This document shows, piece after piece, positions 25,505 to 35,892 of a stretch of DNA of 64,000 nucleotides. Both the position numbers and the translations under genes were made by a program. The stretch comes from an uncultured Duncaniella sp. (GTDB taxonomy: Bacteria > Bacteroidota > Bacteroidia > Bacteroidales > Muribaculaceae): contig NZ_CAJTQC010000005.1 in NCBI RefSeq assembly GCF_910578445.1, positions 70,405 through 134,404 of the forward strand, given 5' to 3'. How positions within the stretch are numbered: the stretch's first letter is position 1; each line of letters opens with the position of its first letter. The notes under the pieces were generated by a model. That model was not told where the DNA came from. It saw only the letters and a list, made by a program, of their open reading frames with translations, and did no database searches.

Positions 25505-26956
25505 CTATTTCAGGAACTTAAGTGTAGCAACCTTGCCACCGTCATACGTCGCGCGGGCAAAATACAATCCGGCCGGCAAACGGTCAACACTCACAGATGT
25601 CACATCGACACTGACCACACAGATTCCTGCCGCATTGAAAATCTCGACACGGCGCGCATCGGGAGCTGAAATGACAGATGTCAGACGGTCATACACCGGA
25701 AGATTGCCATCAGCCACTATGTCAGAGATAGCACTGCTCTCAAAGTTAAGCGTAAATTCAATCCCCTCATCAGTGGTCACCACATCAGTGATTGAAAACG
25801 GCGCACGCGTGCCATCAGCATAAAAAGGATAGTCCGCATCGCCTTCCGCACCAAACGAAGTGCGTCCCGTCGTCTCACCCAATGGAGCTTTCGCTATAGT
25901 CCCGGCCTTTTCCGGAGAACCACCCGGACGGAACACATACATCTCAAACTTGCTCGCGTTCAGATTTCCCTCGCGCGATGGATCAATCCTGTAGACAAGC
26001 ATACCGGCATAAGGCAACGACCTGTCCCAGCGTGTAGACTTGTCACGGTATTCAACCATGAAATACTCGCTTTTCGAGGCATCAGGCACAATCTTGAAAG
26101 TCACATCCTCCGGACTGTCAGAATCAAGAGGTCTGAGCATGTAGCGCCCCGATTCGCTGATTTCCGTGACGCGCGGAATCCAGTTGCCATAGAAACGGCC
26201 ATATGTCTGACGGATATACGCGCTGAGACCTTGCGGCACTTTCTGATTGTCGCTCATCAGATCCCAGATGCCCACAGGCTCAAGCTTGCCATTGCTATAA
26301 AGGTCGAAAGCATTGAGAGTGTGCATCATCTCGTGACACAACACACCCGTGTTCAGTTCCTGAGGCTCAAGAGCCTTATATCCGTTGGCTTTGTCGAACA
26401 CCTTGAGATAATAACCGACCTTTTTGCCGTGGATGGTCGGCGACGTCCACAGACACGGCTGGTTTGAAGGCCACAGATTATAATTAGCTGAGATTTCAGA
26501 GTTTCCGTTGATAATAACCGTAAAATTATCAATCTTGCCGTCACCGTCGCAGTCAATCTCCGCATCCTCAGGGACCGACGACTCGACATATTTGCATAGC
26601 GCATCGAGCATTGTCTGCTCGCGCAAGGAGGCCACGACATAGTTGTCATAGCCGTCAGGGTTGATGGAACTCTGTTTGCAATAATAGTTGCGCGGATGAC
26701 TGTCGACATAGACAAGCGGGACAATCACGGAATTCCACTCCATTGCTCCATAGCTCATGTCCGAAAAATAATTGCGAACCGAATTCGCATCCTTGCCGCT
26801 GTCATTGAACATCGCCTCATAATAGTCCTGCGTGTGCTGCCATTCGGCCTCCTCCTGATCGGCGAACTTGACAAAACAAACCACGTTCGCCATCTTTCGG
26901 ACGGCAAACGTGGGTAGTCCAACGAGCAGCGACAGTGAGAGAAGTAACTGTCTCAT
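25505..26956 (-). CDS. Secreted M6-type metalloprotease with C-terminal sorting domain
   Basis: 483 residues with a short signal peptide (MRQLLLSLSLLVGLPTFA). The zinc motif HEMMH is at about residues 207-211 in GVLCHEMMHTLNAFDLY, the form seen in immune-inhibitor-A-like M6 proteases. A DCDGDGKIDNFTV segment (near 145) could bind calcium. The C-terminal 75 residues (from SSAISDIVAD to the end, with GICVVSVDV and LPAGLYFARAT) look like a type IX secretion sorting domain. It is last of a five-gene minus-strand operon with SusC/SusD and a second protease, so it likely cuts proteins outside the cell. Confidence 0.82.
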   Translation of the reverse strand: MRQLLLSLSLLVGLPTFAVRKMANVVCFVKFADQEEAEWQHTQDYYEAMFNDSGKDANSVRNYFSDMSYGAMEWNSVIVPLVYVDSHPRNYYCKQSSINPDGYDNYVVASLREQTMLDALCKYVESSVPEDAEIDCDGDGKIDNFTVIINGNSEISANYNLWPSNQPCLWTSPTIHGKKVGYYLKVFDKANGYKALEPQELNTGVLCHEMMHTLNAFDLYSNGKLEPVGIWDLMSDNQKVPQGLSAYIRQTYGRFYGNWIPRVTEISESGRYMLRPLDSDSPEDVTFKIVPDASKSEYFMVEYRDKSTRWDRSLPYAGMLVYRIDPSREGNLNASKFEMYVFRPGGSPEKAGTIAKAPLGETTGRTSFGAEGDADYPFYADGTRAPFSITDVVTTDEGIEFTLNFESSAISDIVADGNLPVYDRLTSVISAPDARRVEIFNAAGICVVSVDVTSVSVDRLPAGLYFARATYDGGKVATLKFLK

Positions 26957-26984
26957 GACTCTTTGATATTAAAAGATTGTGTTA

Positions 26985-27899
26985 TTAGCGTATGATCTTG
27001 ATGGTGGCGATACCGCAGTCGGCTGTAGCCTTGACCACATAAGCGCCAGAAGCAAGATGTCCGATGGCGAGCGACGCACCATTGCCCATAGCGACGCGTG
27101 CGCCTGAAAGCGCGTACACTTCGATAGTGGCATCGGCCGATGCGTTGACATTCTCACCGTCGAATGTCAGGTTGAGACCACCGTCGGCAATCACGTCAGA
27201 AATACCGGCAGAGCTGTCATTTGTATAAGTACGGACCTTGATGCCCTGAACATAGAGATTGCGCTTGGTATTGTTTCTCACAAGAGCGGTAACCTTCTCA
27301 CCGATGGCGCTTGCAAGAGAAAGATTTGTATTCTGGTTGCTTATATCCTGAATATTATCCCACTGATACTGGGTTTTGGTTGAAAGCGGTCTGTTGATGA
27401 ATGCAAGCTTCATATATGTAGTGATGGTAGCACAGTCAATCGACTCCACCCAGCCCTTTGCACCAAGGAGACCAACGCACATGGGGGCAGTCTCGGTCGA
27501 CAGGAAAAGGTCGAATTCAGCGCAGTCGGGGAGCTGAAGAAGAATGCCGCCGCCATTAGGCGAATCAGAACCATTTGTTGAAGAACCGCCGGGAATGATG
27601 ATAGCTCCGACCTTCGCACCTTCACCGCCAAGCTCACCGGCCTCATTCCAGCCTATAGCCGTGGGATCGCATTCGGGCTCGGCATACTGTCCCTCGCTGT
27701 TCTCAAATGTAGCAGACTGAAGCTGTATCTTATACTTGTTTCCCCAGCCGACATACTTGTCAATCTTTTCCTGAGTGTCAAACCAGAGCCAGCCATTAGC
27801 ATCCACATCAACTGCATCGAAATAGTTGAATGTCTCCTGAGCAGAAGCCGATGTCATACATGCAGCGCAAAGAGCTGCCGAGAGTAAAAATTTCTTCAT
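26985..27899 (-). CDS. Secreted protein of unknown function with sorting-like C-terminus
   Basis: The start at 27899 (MKKFLLSAALCAACMTSASAQ) begins a clear signal peptide; an upstream in-frame ATG adds 22 residues that lack one. 304 residues. The central region is beta-rich and not recognised (aromatic-rich start NYFDAVDVDANGWLWFDTQEKID). The last 75 residues (SAGISDVIADGG ... LASGAYVVKATA) form the same sorting-like domain seen in the neighbouring M6 protease. Position directly after SusD suggests a surface-bound helper that binds substrate, a place often filled by SusE/F-like proteins. Confidence 0.7.
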   Translation of the reverse strand: MKKFLLSAALCAACMTSASAQETFNYFDAVDVDANGWLWFDTQEKIDKYVGWGNKYKIQLQSATFENSEGQYAEPECDPTAIGWNEAGELGGEGAKVGAIIIPGGSSTNGSDSPNGGGILLQLPDCAEFDLFLSTETAPMCVGLLGAKGWVESIDCATITTYMKLAFINRPLSTKTQYQWDNIQDISNQNTNLSLASAIGEKVTALVRNNTKRNLYVQGIKVRTYTNDSSAGISDVIADGGLNLTFDGENVNASADATIEVYALSGARVAMGNGASLAIGHLASGAYVVKATADCGIATIKIIR

Positions 27900-28014
27900 G
27901 TAATAAATTTTTATAAATGATGAATTGTTAAAGGTCGGCGGGATAGAAGCCTTATCAGCCTCCAATCCCGCAAACCAGAATATTTTTATCCGATTAAAAG
28001 ACCCTTGAGGTCAA

Positions 28015-29781
28015 TTACATTTCCACCCATTCAGGATTCTGTTCAATCCCGTGGTAACGCACATCGTCCCAGTCAAGCGGCCAGTAATACTGACGTGCAC
28101 GGAAATATCTCACCACAGTGTTACGTCCGTTGACCACCGGATTGGTCATTTTCCGACTGCCATCGGCTTTAACCACAATCTTCACCCCATAAAGCGGATT
28201 GGTAGTACCTGTCATCCTTTCCTCGGCGATGTTATAGCGAATCAAATCCCAGTAGGTGGTCTTTTCAAATGCCATCTCGACACGGCGCTCATTGAAAATG
28301 TCATCCCATGTCACCGCTTGCAGCTCAGGCATCTTAACCCGTCGGCGAATCTGATTGACCTTGTCAAGAGCAGCGGCCGTGCGTCCCTTCTTGAAATCAA
28401 TCTCGGCCATGTCAAGCAGCAGCTCGGCATAGCGCCAGATGATGCAGTTCTGAGAGCTGGCATAAGTATTATCCGTGTCAATGCTCTGACGTTCGTTAAG
28501 GAACTTGGCCATGTAGTAGCCCGTGCGCGACACTGAAGCGGTGGTCGATGTTCCGTAGGGTGTCAGGTCTTCTCCGGCAACATCTTTTCCGTCAATAGTC
28601 GTGTAGTGGAGATCCATTGTGTGGCCGCGCCATTCAGCACCGTCATAGAGCACATTTGCATAGAAACGGTAGTCACGTCCTTCATATGGATTATTCTTGT
28701 CGTAGCCTGAATCCGGATCAGTAATTGCAAGGCCGTTGGCCATGCGGTATTCATCGACGTGGTTCTGCGTCGGGTTATAGGCTGCAGTCGTAGCGCCAAA
28801 CGAGGGTGCGGAAGCCTCGCGGTCAAGCTTATGACCGTTGGCGTTTGAGAAATTGCCGTCGTCGGCATGCTGCACTTCCCATATCGACTCTTCCGAATTC
28901 TTTGTCAGGAATATGTTGCGGTAGCCTGCCACCACTTCATCCTTGGTAGTCCCGGCAATCTCGACAAGACGGTAGACTCCGAGCTTCATCACACGCTCAT
29001 AGTTATATGCCGCCGAATCAAGCATCTCGGCCGAGCGGTCGTTGAGAAATCCGAGATAATCCTTCTCACAGTTCTGATAGTGCTCACCGGCCGCCCAGAA
29101 GAATGTCTTGCCTTTGAGCATCAGAGCCGTTCCACGAGTGGGACGTCCGACATTGTCCGACGCGTTTGTCACTTCAAGGAGCGATGCGGCAAGCTCAGCC
29201 TCGTCAGCGATAAAACGGACCATCTCTTCGTATGACGCACGCGGGAATTTGACAGGATTCTTAAGAGGATTATACGGTTCTTTTATAAGAAGCACGCCAC
29301 CATACATACGCAGCATGGTGTAATAGTAATAAGCGCGGAAGAAATGCGCCTCGCCCAATACTCTCTGCCGTATGCTTTCGGGCAGACGGCTTTCATTTTC
29401 AAGCAGAGTATTGATGGAGGAAATCTGGGTGTAATACTTGAACCATTCCGTACGGCCACGCGTAGTGATGTCCTGCTGCGAGCTTTTCAGAATGTTGCCA
29501 TAGTCACCCTGATACCAGTCACTGCGGCCAACAGTGAGCTGGTCGCCATACCACGGCTCATACTCGTAGCCAAGACCTTTCATCAGAGTCGTGACATAGG
29601 TTCGGAAGCCGTTGTCCATGTTTCTGTACCACGGGAGAACATATTCGTCAAGAAGCCGCTCGTTTTCCCAGATGACTTCCTCTGACAGCTTGTCGTTAGG
29701 AGCGTCACGAAAAATGTCATCACACGACACAAGCGTGACAGGCAGAAAGAGAAGTCCTATTATATATTTCGTTATTTTCAT
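28015..29781 (-). CDS. SusD/RagB-family substrate-binding lipoprotein
   Basis: 588 residues with a lipoprotein signal (LLFLPVTLVSCDD; Cys about 20). The body shows the SusD TPR-like pattern: QRVLGEAHFFRAYYYYTMLRMYGGVLL near residue 145, and the C-terminal WDDIFNERRVEMAFEKTTYWDLIRYN region with the ending WPLDWDDVRYHGIEQNPEW. SusD proteins sit on the cell surface and cap the partner SusC barrel. The gene follows susC by 67 bases. The substrate class cannot be read from this protein, but the flanking proteases argue for peptides or proteins. Confidence 0.93.
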   Translation of the reverse strand: MKITKYIIGLLFLPVTLVSCDDIFRDAPNDKLSEEVIWENERLLDEYVLPWYRNMDNGFRTYVTTLMKGLGYEYEPWYGDQLTVGRSDWYQGDYGNILKSSQQDITTRGRTEWFKYYTQISSINTLLENESRLPESIRQRVLGEAHFFRAYYYYTMLRMYGGVLLIKEPYNPLKNPVKFPRASYEEMVRFIADEAELAASLLEVTNASDNVGRPTRGTALMLKGKTFFWAAGEHYQNCEKDYLGFLNDRSAEMLDSAAYNYERVMKLGVYRLVEIAGTTKDEVVAGYRNIFLTKNSEESIWEVQHADDGNFSNANGHKLDREASAPSFGATTAAYNPTQNHVDEYRMANGLAITDPDSGYDKNNPYEGRDYRFYANVLYDGAEWRGHTMDLHYTTIDGKDVAGEDLTPYGTSTTASVSRTGYYMAKFLNERQSIDTDNTYASSQNCIIWRYAELLLDMAEIDFKKGRTAAALDKVNQIRRRVKMPELQAVTWDDIFNERRVEMAFEKTTYWDLIRYNIAEERMTGTTNPLYGVKIVVKADGSRKMTNPVVNGRNTVVRYFRARQYYWPLDWDDVRYHGIEQNPEWVEM

Positions 29782-29848
29782 ATAAATCAGAGAGTTTTCC
29801 TTTGATTATAGTCGATATTAATTATCCTGAATGACACTCTAAACCGAA

Positions 29849-32800
29849 TCAGAAGCCGAAATTCACTGTCAGGCCATATGTGCGCTGAAGCGGATAGCCT
29901 CTGAGCGACTCAGGATCCATGTTATGGAGCGAAGAAACGGTAAACAGGTTACCGCCCTGAAGAGCGATGTCGAGCGTCGAGATATGAGCCTTGCTGAGCA
30001 TCTTCGACGGGAAACGGTAGCCGAGAGTCAGAGCCTTGAGACGAAGGAAGTTGCATTTCTTCACCCAGAACGTACTTTCAAGACGGTTGTTGTCGGACGA
30101 CGATGAGAATTTCACGCGCGGATATTCGGCATGCGGATTCTCGGGAGTCCATGTGTTGGTATAGTGATAGTCCTGAAAGCGCTGCAGCGAACGGTTTTCA
30201 AGCGTATATAGCTCGCTGATGAGCTGATTGTAGCCTGCAACTCCCTGAAACTGTGCATTCACATAGATTCCTTTCCACTCAGCTCCGAGGCCGATACCGA
30301 AATTCAAATCGGGGAGCGCAGAGGTCTTGACATATATTCGGTCGTTGCGTGTGAGCACTCCGTCGCCATCCTGATCCAGATACTTGATATCGCCGGGGGC
30401 AAGCGTCGTGTTACCGAAACCGTCCTGATCGACAGGCCATTCGGCAATCTCCTCATAGCTCTGGAACAGACCTGCCGCCTCATATATGGCTCTTGACGAA
30501 TAGCTCTTGCCCTTGCGGCGCAGATTGGGCAGATAGGCCGATTCATCGCCATAGTCGATGACCTCATCGGTCGCGCGCGACAGATTGACTGACACGTTGT
30601 AGCGGAAATCACCGATGGTGTTGAGATGTTTCAGTGAAATATCCCAACCGCGATAGAGCACCTCACCGATGTTGACCTTGGGCACTGAACCGCCTGTGCC
30701 GACAGACGGCGGGAAAAGATAGGCTGGAGCATCCATGACCATGTTCGAGCGACGACGCTCGAAATACTCGCCGGTTATCGAGAACCGGTTGTTCCAGAAA
30801 CCGAGGTCAACACCTATATTGAAATCTTTCGATTTACCCCACTCGAGATCCGGATTAGGATATGAACCTGACTCGGTCATGATGCCGGGTCCGAATATTC
30901 CGCCGATAGGATAGCCACCGTTTATTGAGAATATGTATTTACGGAGATAATCATAGTCGGCGGCATTACCGTCGTCGCCAAGTATACCGTATGAACCTCG
31001 CAGTTTGGCAAACGACATCACTTCCGGGGAAACATTCTTGAAGAACGGCTCGTTTGAAACAACCCACGAAGCCGAGACTGTCGGGAAAAATCCCCAGCGG
31101 TTTTCAGGAGCGAAGCGTGTTGAACCGTCGACACGGAAACTGAATTCGGCAAAATAGCGAGAATCATAGCCATAAGTGGCACGGCCTACGAGCGATGCAC
31201 GCTCGCTGTAGTATTCATTTCCCGAAAGAAACGCGTTTGATGTGCTGCCGATGACTTCAGGGAATTCTCCCGGCATGTCGTCGTTGCGTCCGGTAAGATA
31301 CTTGTTGTGATAGTCCTGATAGTTGACAACTGCCAGACCTGTCACCGAATGCTTGCCGCCGAACGTATGGTCATAGCTGATACCGGCTTCGATAAGCTTG
31401 TTATTGATGGTCTGATGGCGGTCTTCCATCTTTATTTTTGCTTTCGGATAGACGGTATTGGGGTCTACGGTAGTAGCTCCGGTCTCCTGATCATAGAGAT
31501 AGAGGGCAACCGGTTTGGTAAACTGTGTGGTGTTCTGATGGTTAAGATCGATAGTCCCTTTGAGATATACCTGCAGTCCGTCAACCTTCGGAATCGAATA
31601 GCGCAGCACTGCGTTGACTGTATGGTAGTCAGTGTTGACCTTATTGTAGCCACCGTTGCCATAGACATTGATAAGCGGGTTCGACCCGTCAATGCTGGCA
31701 AGACGGCCATCGGTAAACGTCAATACCTGAAGAGGCGAGAAACTGTAGGCAGCATCAATGGTGGTGTAGCTCGAATTCTTGTTTTCCGATACAGAACCGG
31801 TAAGGTCGACCGAAAAAGTCAGCCCTTTGAAAAGGTCAGCGTCGAGTTTTGCCGAATAATTATATCGGTCACGGCTGACATTGGAATAAAGGCCTTTGTT
31901 ACGCGTGTAACCGCCCGACACAAAATAACGCACGCTTTTCGAGCCTCCCGATACCGAAAGTGAGTAGCGCTGCGAATTTCCCCACTTGTTAAGGTAGTCG
32001 AGCATATTTGAATTTCCGTAGATATTCGGGTCTGAATCAAGGAGCGAGAGGTCATAGGGTTTGTATATGGAGCTTCCTGTGTTTTCGACCGCACGGTTAT
32101 AGAGCTCGGCAAACTTATAGCTGTCAAGAAATTCAGGAAGATAGGTAGCTTCCTGAAGGTTGAACTGACCGCGGAAATTGACACGCGCACGTCCGGTATC
32201 CTGTCCGCGTTTGGTCTGGACGAGGATGACACCGTTGGCAGCTCGCGCACCATAGACAGCGGCGGCAGCGGCATCCTTAAGAATCGAGATGCTCTGGATA
32301 TCGTCAGGGTTAAGGTCACTAAGACGCATTTCGCCATCCGAAGTGTTGGTTCCCAGACGGGGGACACCGTCAATTACGAGAAGCGGGTTTCCTGTATTGC
32401 CGCGTATGCTCATCGTAGCCTCCTTGGCCGATGACGGGTCGCCTGTTGTGTTCATCACACCAAGGCCTGCCACCTGACCGGCAAGAGTCTGGTCAACGTT
32501 CATTGCGGGAATACGTATAAGCTCATCACCCGAGATAGTCTCCACCGATGAAGTCAGCGATTGTTTCTTGGCAGTACCATAGCCGATGACAACCACCTCA
32601 TCCATCACATTGGAATTCACCTCCATTTTGGTGACAATATTGTTCTGGTCAGGTCCAACCTCGACAGAGACAGTTTTATATCCGATATATGAAATAGTAA
32701 GTGTCACCTTACCGCCGGTCTTTACAGCCACGGTGTACTGTCCTTCGACATCGGTAGCTGTCACCTGTGTCGTTCCTTCAACTTTTACAGTAGCCCCGAT

Positions 32801-32908
32801 AAGACCTTCGTCGTTCTCATCAACCACCTTGCCTGTCAGAGGCCGGGTCTGCGCCGACAGAACCACAGTGGAAATAGCGAGCATTATGCCCAATAGGTAT
32901 AATCGCAT
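29849..32908 (-). CDS. SusC/RagA-family TonB-linked outer-membrane transporter
   Basis: 1019 residues. A signal peptide (MRLYLLGIMLAISTVVLSAQ) leads into a carboxypeptidase-like domain (TGKVVDENDEGLIGATVKVEGT, about 25-100). The SusC TonB-box region DEVVVIGYGTAKKQSLTSSVETISGDEL comes next, then the plug with DVDQTLAGQVAGLG-type and SISILKDAAAAAVYGARAANGVILV motifs, then a 22-strand-type barrel ending in Phe. It imports substrate captured with SusD across the outer membrane using TonB energy from the system at 50529-53816. It lies 35 bases after the DUF5117 protease gene. Confidence 0.95.
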   Translation of the reverse strand: MRLYLLGIMLAISTVVLSAQTRPLTGKVVDENDEGLIGATVKVEGTTQVTATDVEGQYTVAVKTGGKVTLTISYIGYKTVSVEVGPDQNNIVTKMEVNSNVMDEVVVIGYGTAKKQSLTSSVETISGDELIRIPAMNVDQTLAGQVAGLGVMNTTGDPSSAKEATMSIRGNTGNPLLVIDGVPRLGTNTSDGEMRLSDLNPDDIQSISILKDAAAAAVYGARAANGVILVQTKRGQDTGRARVNFRGQFNLQEATYLPEFLDSYKFAELYNRAVENTGSSIYKPYDLSLLDSDPNIYGNSNMLDYLNKWGNSQRYSLSVSGGSKSVRYFVSGGYTRNKGLYSNVSRDRYNYSAKLDADLFKGLTFSVDLTGSVSENKNSSYTTIDAAYSFSPLQVLTFTDGRLASIDGSNPLINVYGNGGYNKVNTDYHTVNAVLRYSIPKVDGLQVYLKGTIDLNHQNTTQFTKPVALYLYDQETGATTVDPNTVYPKAKIKMEDRHQTINNKLIEAGISYDHTFGGKHSVTGLAVVNYQDYHNKYLTGRNDDMPGEFPEVIGSTSNAFLSGNEYYSERASLVGRATYGYDSRYFAEFSFRVDGSTRFAPENRWGFFPTVSASWVVSNEPFFKNVSPEVMSFAKLRGSYGILGDDGNAADYDYLRKYIFSINGGYPIGGIFGPGIMTESGSYPNPDLEWGKSKDFNIGVDLGFWNNRFSITGEYFERRRSNMVMDAPAYLFPPSVGTGGSVPKVNIGEVLYRGWDISLKHLNTIGDFRYNVSVNLSRATDEVIDYGDESAYLPNLRRKGKSYSSRAIYEAAGLFQSYEEIAEWPVDQDGFGNTTLAPGDIKYLDQDGDGVLTRNDRIYVKTSALPDLNFGIGLGAEWKGIYVNAQFQGVAGYNQLISELYTLENRSLQRFQDYHYTNTWTPENPHAEYPRVKFSSSSDNNRLESTFWVKKCNFLRLKALTLGYRFPSKMLSKAHISTLDIALQGGNLFTVSSLHNMDPESLRGYPLQRTYGLTVNFGF

Positions 32909-32943
32909 GTTACAGAAATGTAAGAAAGTGGTTTTACGTATAT

Positions 32944-35559
32944 TTAGTCGTTTTTAAGAAGCTTGCCTATTGCAAGAATCTGATAGTCATAGAAATCACG
33001 TGTGTCCGCATCAGGAGCTGAGACACGCTTCGTCTTATAGAGGTTCATGATTTCCTTGAGGCGTGCGGTCATCATGGGCTGCATCTCAGTGAGCGGCAGT
33101 GCGGTCTGGTTGAGAAGGATTCTCAGGAACGAGCGGGCTTCGTCGGGATCGGCCGCTGTCTCAAGATGAGCGAGGCCACATGGAAGCTGCGGCACAGTGC
33201 TTTCCGCAAGGGTCATGGCAAATTCGTCGACTATCGAAAGTGACTTTGATGAAGACGCTTTCTGTTCCTTGGGTTTGAGACCTGAATAGTTGGTCATAAC
33301 GCCGATTGCCGAAGCCTGAAGGTTGCGTTCGGTCGCATCAAGCGCCTTACCCTTATATGTCGCCTCGAAAATCGAACGAATTGCATCGTCCATATAGTCG
33401 CGAAGCTTATAATTGTTGACAGGGTCAAGTCGGCCACCCTCCTTTATGCGCTGCAGATTGGTCGAGATGAGCAGACAAGCCACGATGTTGCGCTGCATTT
33501 TCTCTTTCCATTCATAAGGCTCTTCCCATTTGGCCATGAGGCTCGGAGGAGTGAGCCAGTCGCATGTGCGAGCCTGATTGAGAAGCCATTTCATAGCCTC
33601 GCGCTGACGCGCCTTTGGAATGAAGTTACGGGCATCGCCATCGTTCATGCCCTGACGGATTTCCTTGAACTCAACACCGCCTATGTAGGGGTAGACATGT
33701 CCGACATGACGGAGATACTGGCTGACAACAGCCTTATACATGTCACTGAGCGACTCGTAGTGCTCGCCCTTATCACCTGCCCAGTCCTCGAAGTTATCCA
33801 TGATAATCTTCAGGTTGGAAATCGACATGTCACCTGCCTTCAGGTGGTCATTGCCGAGGTCTTCGGTCTGGTCGGTCGGGTCGATGAGTCCGAGGAACTG
33901 CTGCGCACCGAACTCATACATTTTGTCGCCGTCCTTCTCTCTGATCCATTTTTCGAGAGTCGGCTTCTCGTCCTCCATAGTCTTTGCGCCGGGAATAAGA
34001 CGGTAGCCCCAGTTGATGGCATGGATATCATAGACTCCGACAGGGGGAGGCGTGAGACGGACACCACGCTCAAAGTCACCGGGCTGAGCCACGAAATTGT
34101 TTCGGGCATAGTCCATGATGGAGGGAGTAGTGCCGTGTTTCTGAGTGAACTCCGGGTCACGGAGATTGTCGAGGGTAAACGAATGGGAAGCTCCCATGTT
34201 GTGCATGAGACCAAGACAGTGGCCGATTTCGTGGGCGGCGACATAGGTCAGCGATTCATACATGACCGAATCGGCAAACACTTTTGTGCGGACACGCGGA
34301 TCGACAGCCGCTGTCTGTGTGAAACGCCAGTTGTGGACAAGTTCAAGGATGTTGTGATACCAGATGACATCAGCGCCGAGAATCTCACCTGTGCGTGGGT
34401 CGGTGTACGACGGTCCCATGGCGTTGGCAGTAGGCGTCACGCAATAGCGCACACATGAATAGCGAATGTCGTCCGGGTCGAAATCGGGGTCGTCGACAGG
34501 ATAGTCACGTGCTTCTATCGCATTCTTGAAACCGGCAGCCTCGAAAGCTGTGTTCCAGTACTCGATACCCTCCTTGACCGCACCACGCCATTTTTCCGGG
34601 AAAGCCGAGTCCACGTAAAAGACAATCTTCTTCTTCGGCTCGACAAGCTTGCCTGCAAAGTAGGCCTCACGGTCCTCATCGCGCGGTTCAAGTCTGTGGC
34701 GGGTTATGATTTCATAGGGCTTCGCACCGTCCATCGAGGATGAATACTTGTTTTTCAGTTCTGAAAAGTAGCCCACACGGTTGTCATGGATGCGCATTGC
34801 CATCGGCTCATCGGGAAGACGAACAATCGAACGCGACATAACCACAGTGTAGGGCTGGGTCGCAGTCGAAGTGGTGTAGGCCAGACGGCTCTTTATCTCG
34901 ACATTTTCAGGGAATGATTTCACCGACACGACCGACGAACCGTCGGCATAGAAAGTGCCCTTTATTCCCTCCTTGCCTCCAAGGAGTTTGGCAAGCGGAT
35001 TGGCCTCCTTGATGGGAGAAATAACCTTCTCATTGCCTCCGAAAAATGAAGTGACGTCGATGAACACTCCGGTTTTATTCTTATTGGCAATCTTGAATGC
35101 CTTAAGTACGGGATCGACGAAGTTTCTGTCAAACGAGACCTTTATCGGATCATCTGCCGGAACTTCCGAAGCCGTCTGCATGAGATGAAGATAGACATTG
35201 TTGTCATCGCGCGTGAATCTGATGAGCATCGGATTGCAGGCCATCTGTCCGGCCACATAGTCCTTGGTGGTGGAAAGGCTGTTGACGCGGTTCACCAGAA
35301 GATATGTATGGTCAAGCACACTGTCGGGTAGTTCAAACCACAGTTTGTTTTTCTTATCCAAATAAGTATTGAACATACCCTTGCAAACCTTGGCGTCCTT
35401 CAAATTTTTCATGAAATCCGCACTATCCTTAGCCGTTCCTGACAACTCCACTTTGGGCAAAGTGACCTTTTTGGATTTTGCGGACATTTCCTGAGGCGTT
35501 AATATGCCACACAACATGGGCGCAACGAGAGGAATAAGCGCGATAATACGTCTTTTCAT
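32944..35559 (-). CDS. Zinc-dependent metalloprotease, DUF5117/DUF5118 type
   Basis: The start at 35559 (MKRRIIALIPLVAPMLCGI) gives a signal peptide; the frame is open for a further 73 codons upstream, but those lie in the promoter and leader. 871 residues. The metzincin motif HEIGHCLGLMHN is at about residues 444-455, preceded by a family region (LEPRDEDREAYFAGKLVEPKK) and followed by a large helical C-terminal part. It would degrade or trim proteins in the periplasm or outside. First gene of the operon with SusC, SusD, a secreted protein and an M6 protease. Confidence 0.88.
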   Translation of the reverse strand: MKRRIIALIPLVAPMLCGILTPQEMSAKSKKVTLPKVELSGTAKDSADFMKNLKDAKVCKGMFNTYLDKKNKLWFELPDSVLDHTYLLVNRVNSLSTTKDYVAGQMACNPMLIRFTRDDNNVYLHLMQTASEVPADDPIKVSFDRNFVDPVLKAFKIANKNKTGVFIDVTSFFGGNEKVISPIKEANPLAKLLGGKEGIKGTFYADGSSVVSVKSFPENVEIKSRLAYTTSTATQPYTVVMSRSIVRLPDEPMAMRIHDNRVGYFSELKNKYSSSMDGAKPYEIITRHRLEPRDEDREAYFAGKLVEPKKKIVFYVDSAFPEKWRGAVKEGIEYWNTAFEAAGFKNAIEARDYPVDDPDFDPDDIRYSCVRYCVTPTANAMGPSYTDPRTGEILGADVIWYHNILELVHNWRFTQTAAVDPRVRTKVFADSVMYESLTYVAAHEIGHCLGLMHNMGASHSFTLDNLRDPEFTQKHGTTPSIMDYARNNFVAQPGDFERGVRLTPPPVGVYDIHAINWGYRLIPGAKTMEDEKPTLEKWIREKDGDKMYEFGAQQFLGLIDPTDQTEDLGNDHLKAGDMSISNLKIIMDNFEDWAGDKGEHYESLSDMYKAVVSQYLRHVGHVYPYIGGVEFKEIRQGMNDGDARNFIPKARQREAMKWLLNQARTCDWLTPPSLMAKWEEPYEWKEKMQRNIVACLLISTNLQRIKEGGRLDPVNNYKLRDYMDDAIRSIFEATYKGKALDATERNLQASAIGVMTNYSGLKPKEQKASSSKSLSIVDEFAMTLAESTVPQLPCGLAHLETAADPDEARSFLRILLNQTALPLTEMQPMMTARLKEIMNLYKTKRVSAPDADTRDFYDYQILAIGKLLKND

Positions 35560-35616
35560 ACAATTTATTGTTAGCTTTGATACAAGTTTTATTTGCAAAA
35601 TGAATTCATATGAAAT

Positions 35617-35694
35617 ACCCGAAAGTAACCCTTTCGGGTCGTTACTACATTCATATATTTTTGCAAAGATACTTAGATTATAAGATTTGTCACA
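35617..35694 (-). promoter_or_regulatory. Promoter and leader hairpin of the protease-SusCD operon
   Basis: On the minus strand, TATCTTTG (35664-35671) is a perfect -7 box, with TGTG (35691-35694) 19 bases upstream. A 9-base perfect hairpin, ACCCGAAAG/CTTTCGGGT (35617-35639), lies in the leader about 25 bases after the likely start. The rest of the 333-base gap up to 35892 shows nothing further. Confidence 0.5.
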
Positions 35695-35892
35695 TTCAAG
35701 ACGGTTAAACAACGTTAAAATTCGACATTCTGATGGAAATTTGCTACTAATTAACCATTCATAATCATTATTTATCAAAAAAATATTTTACAATTGTTCC
35801 ATATGATAATAATCATATCGTTTATGATTGCAGGACAAAAGTCCTTAACTCCGGGATTTTTCGTAAATTCGCAATAAATTTCGCAAAAATCA

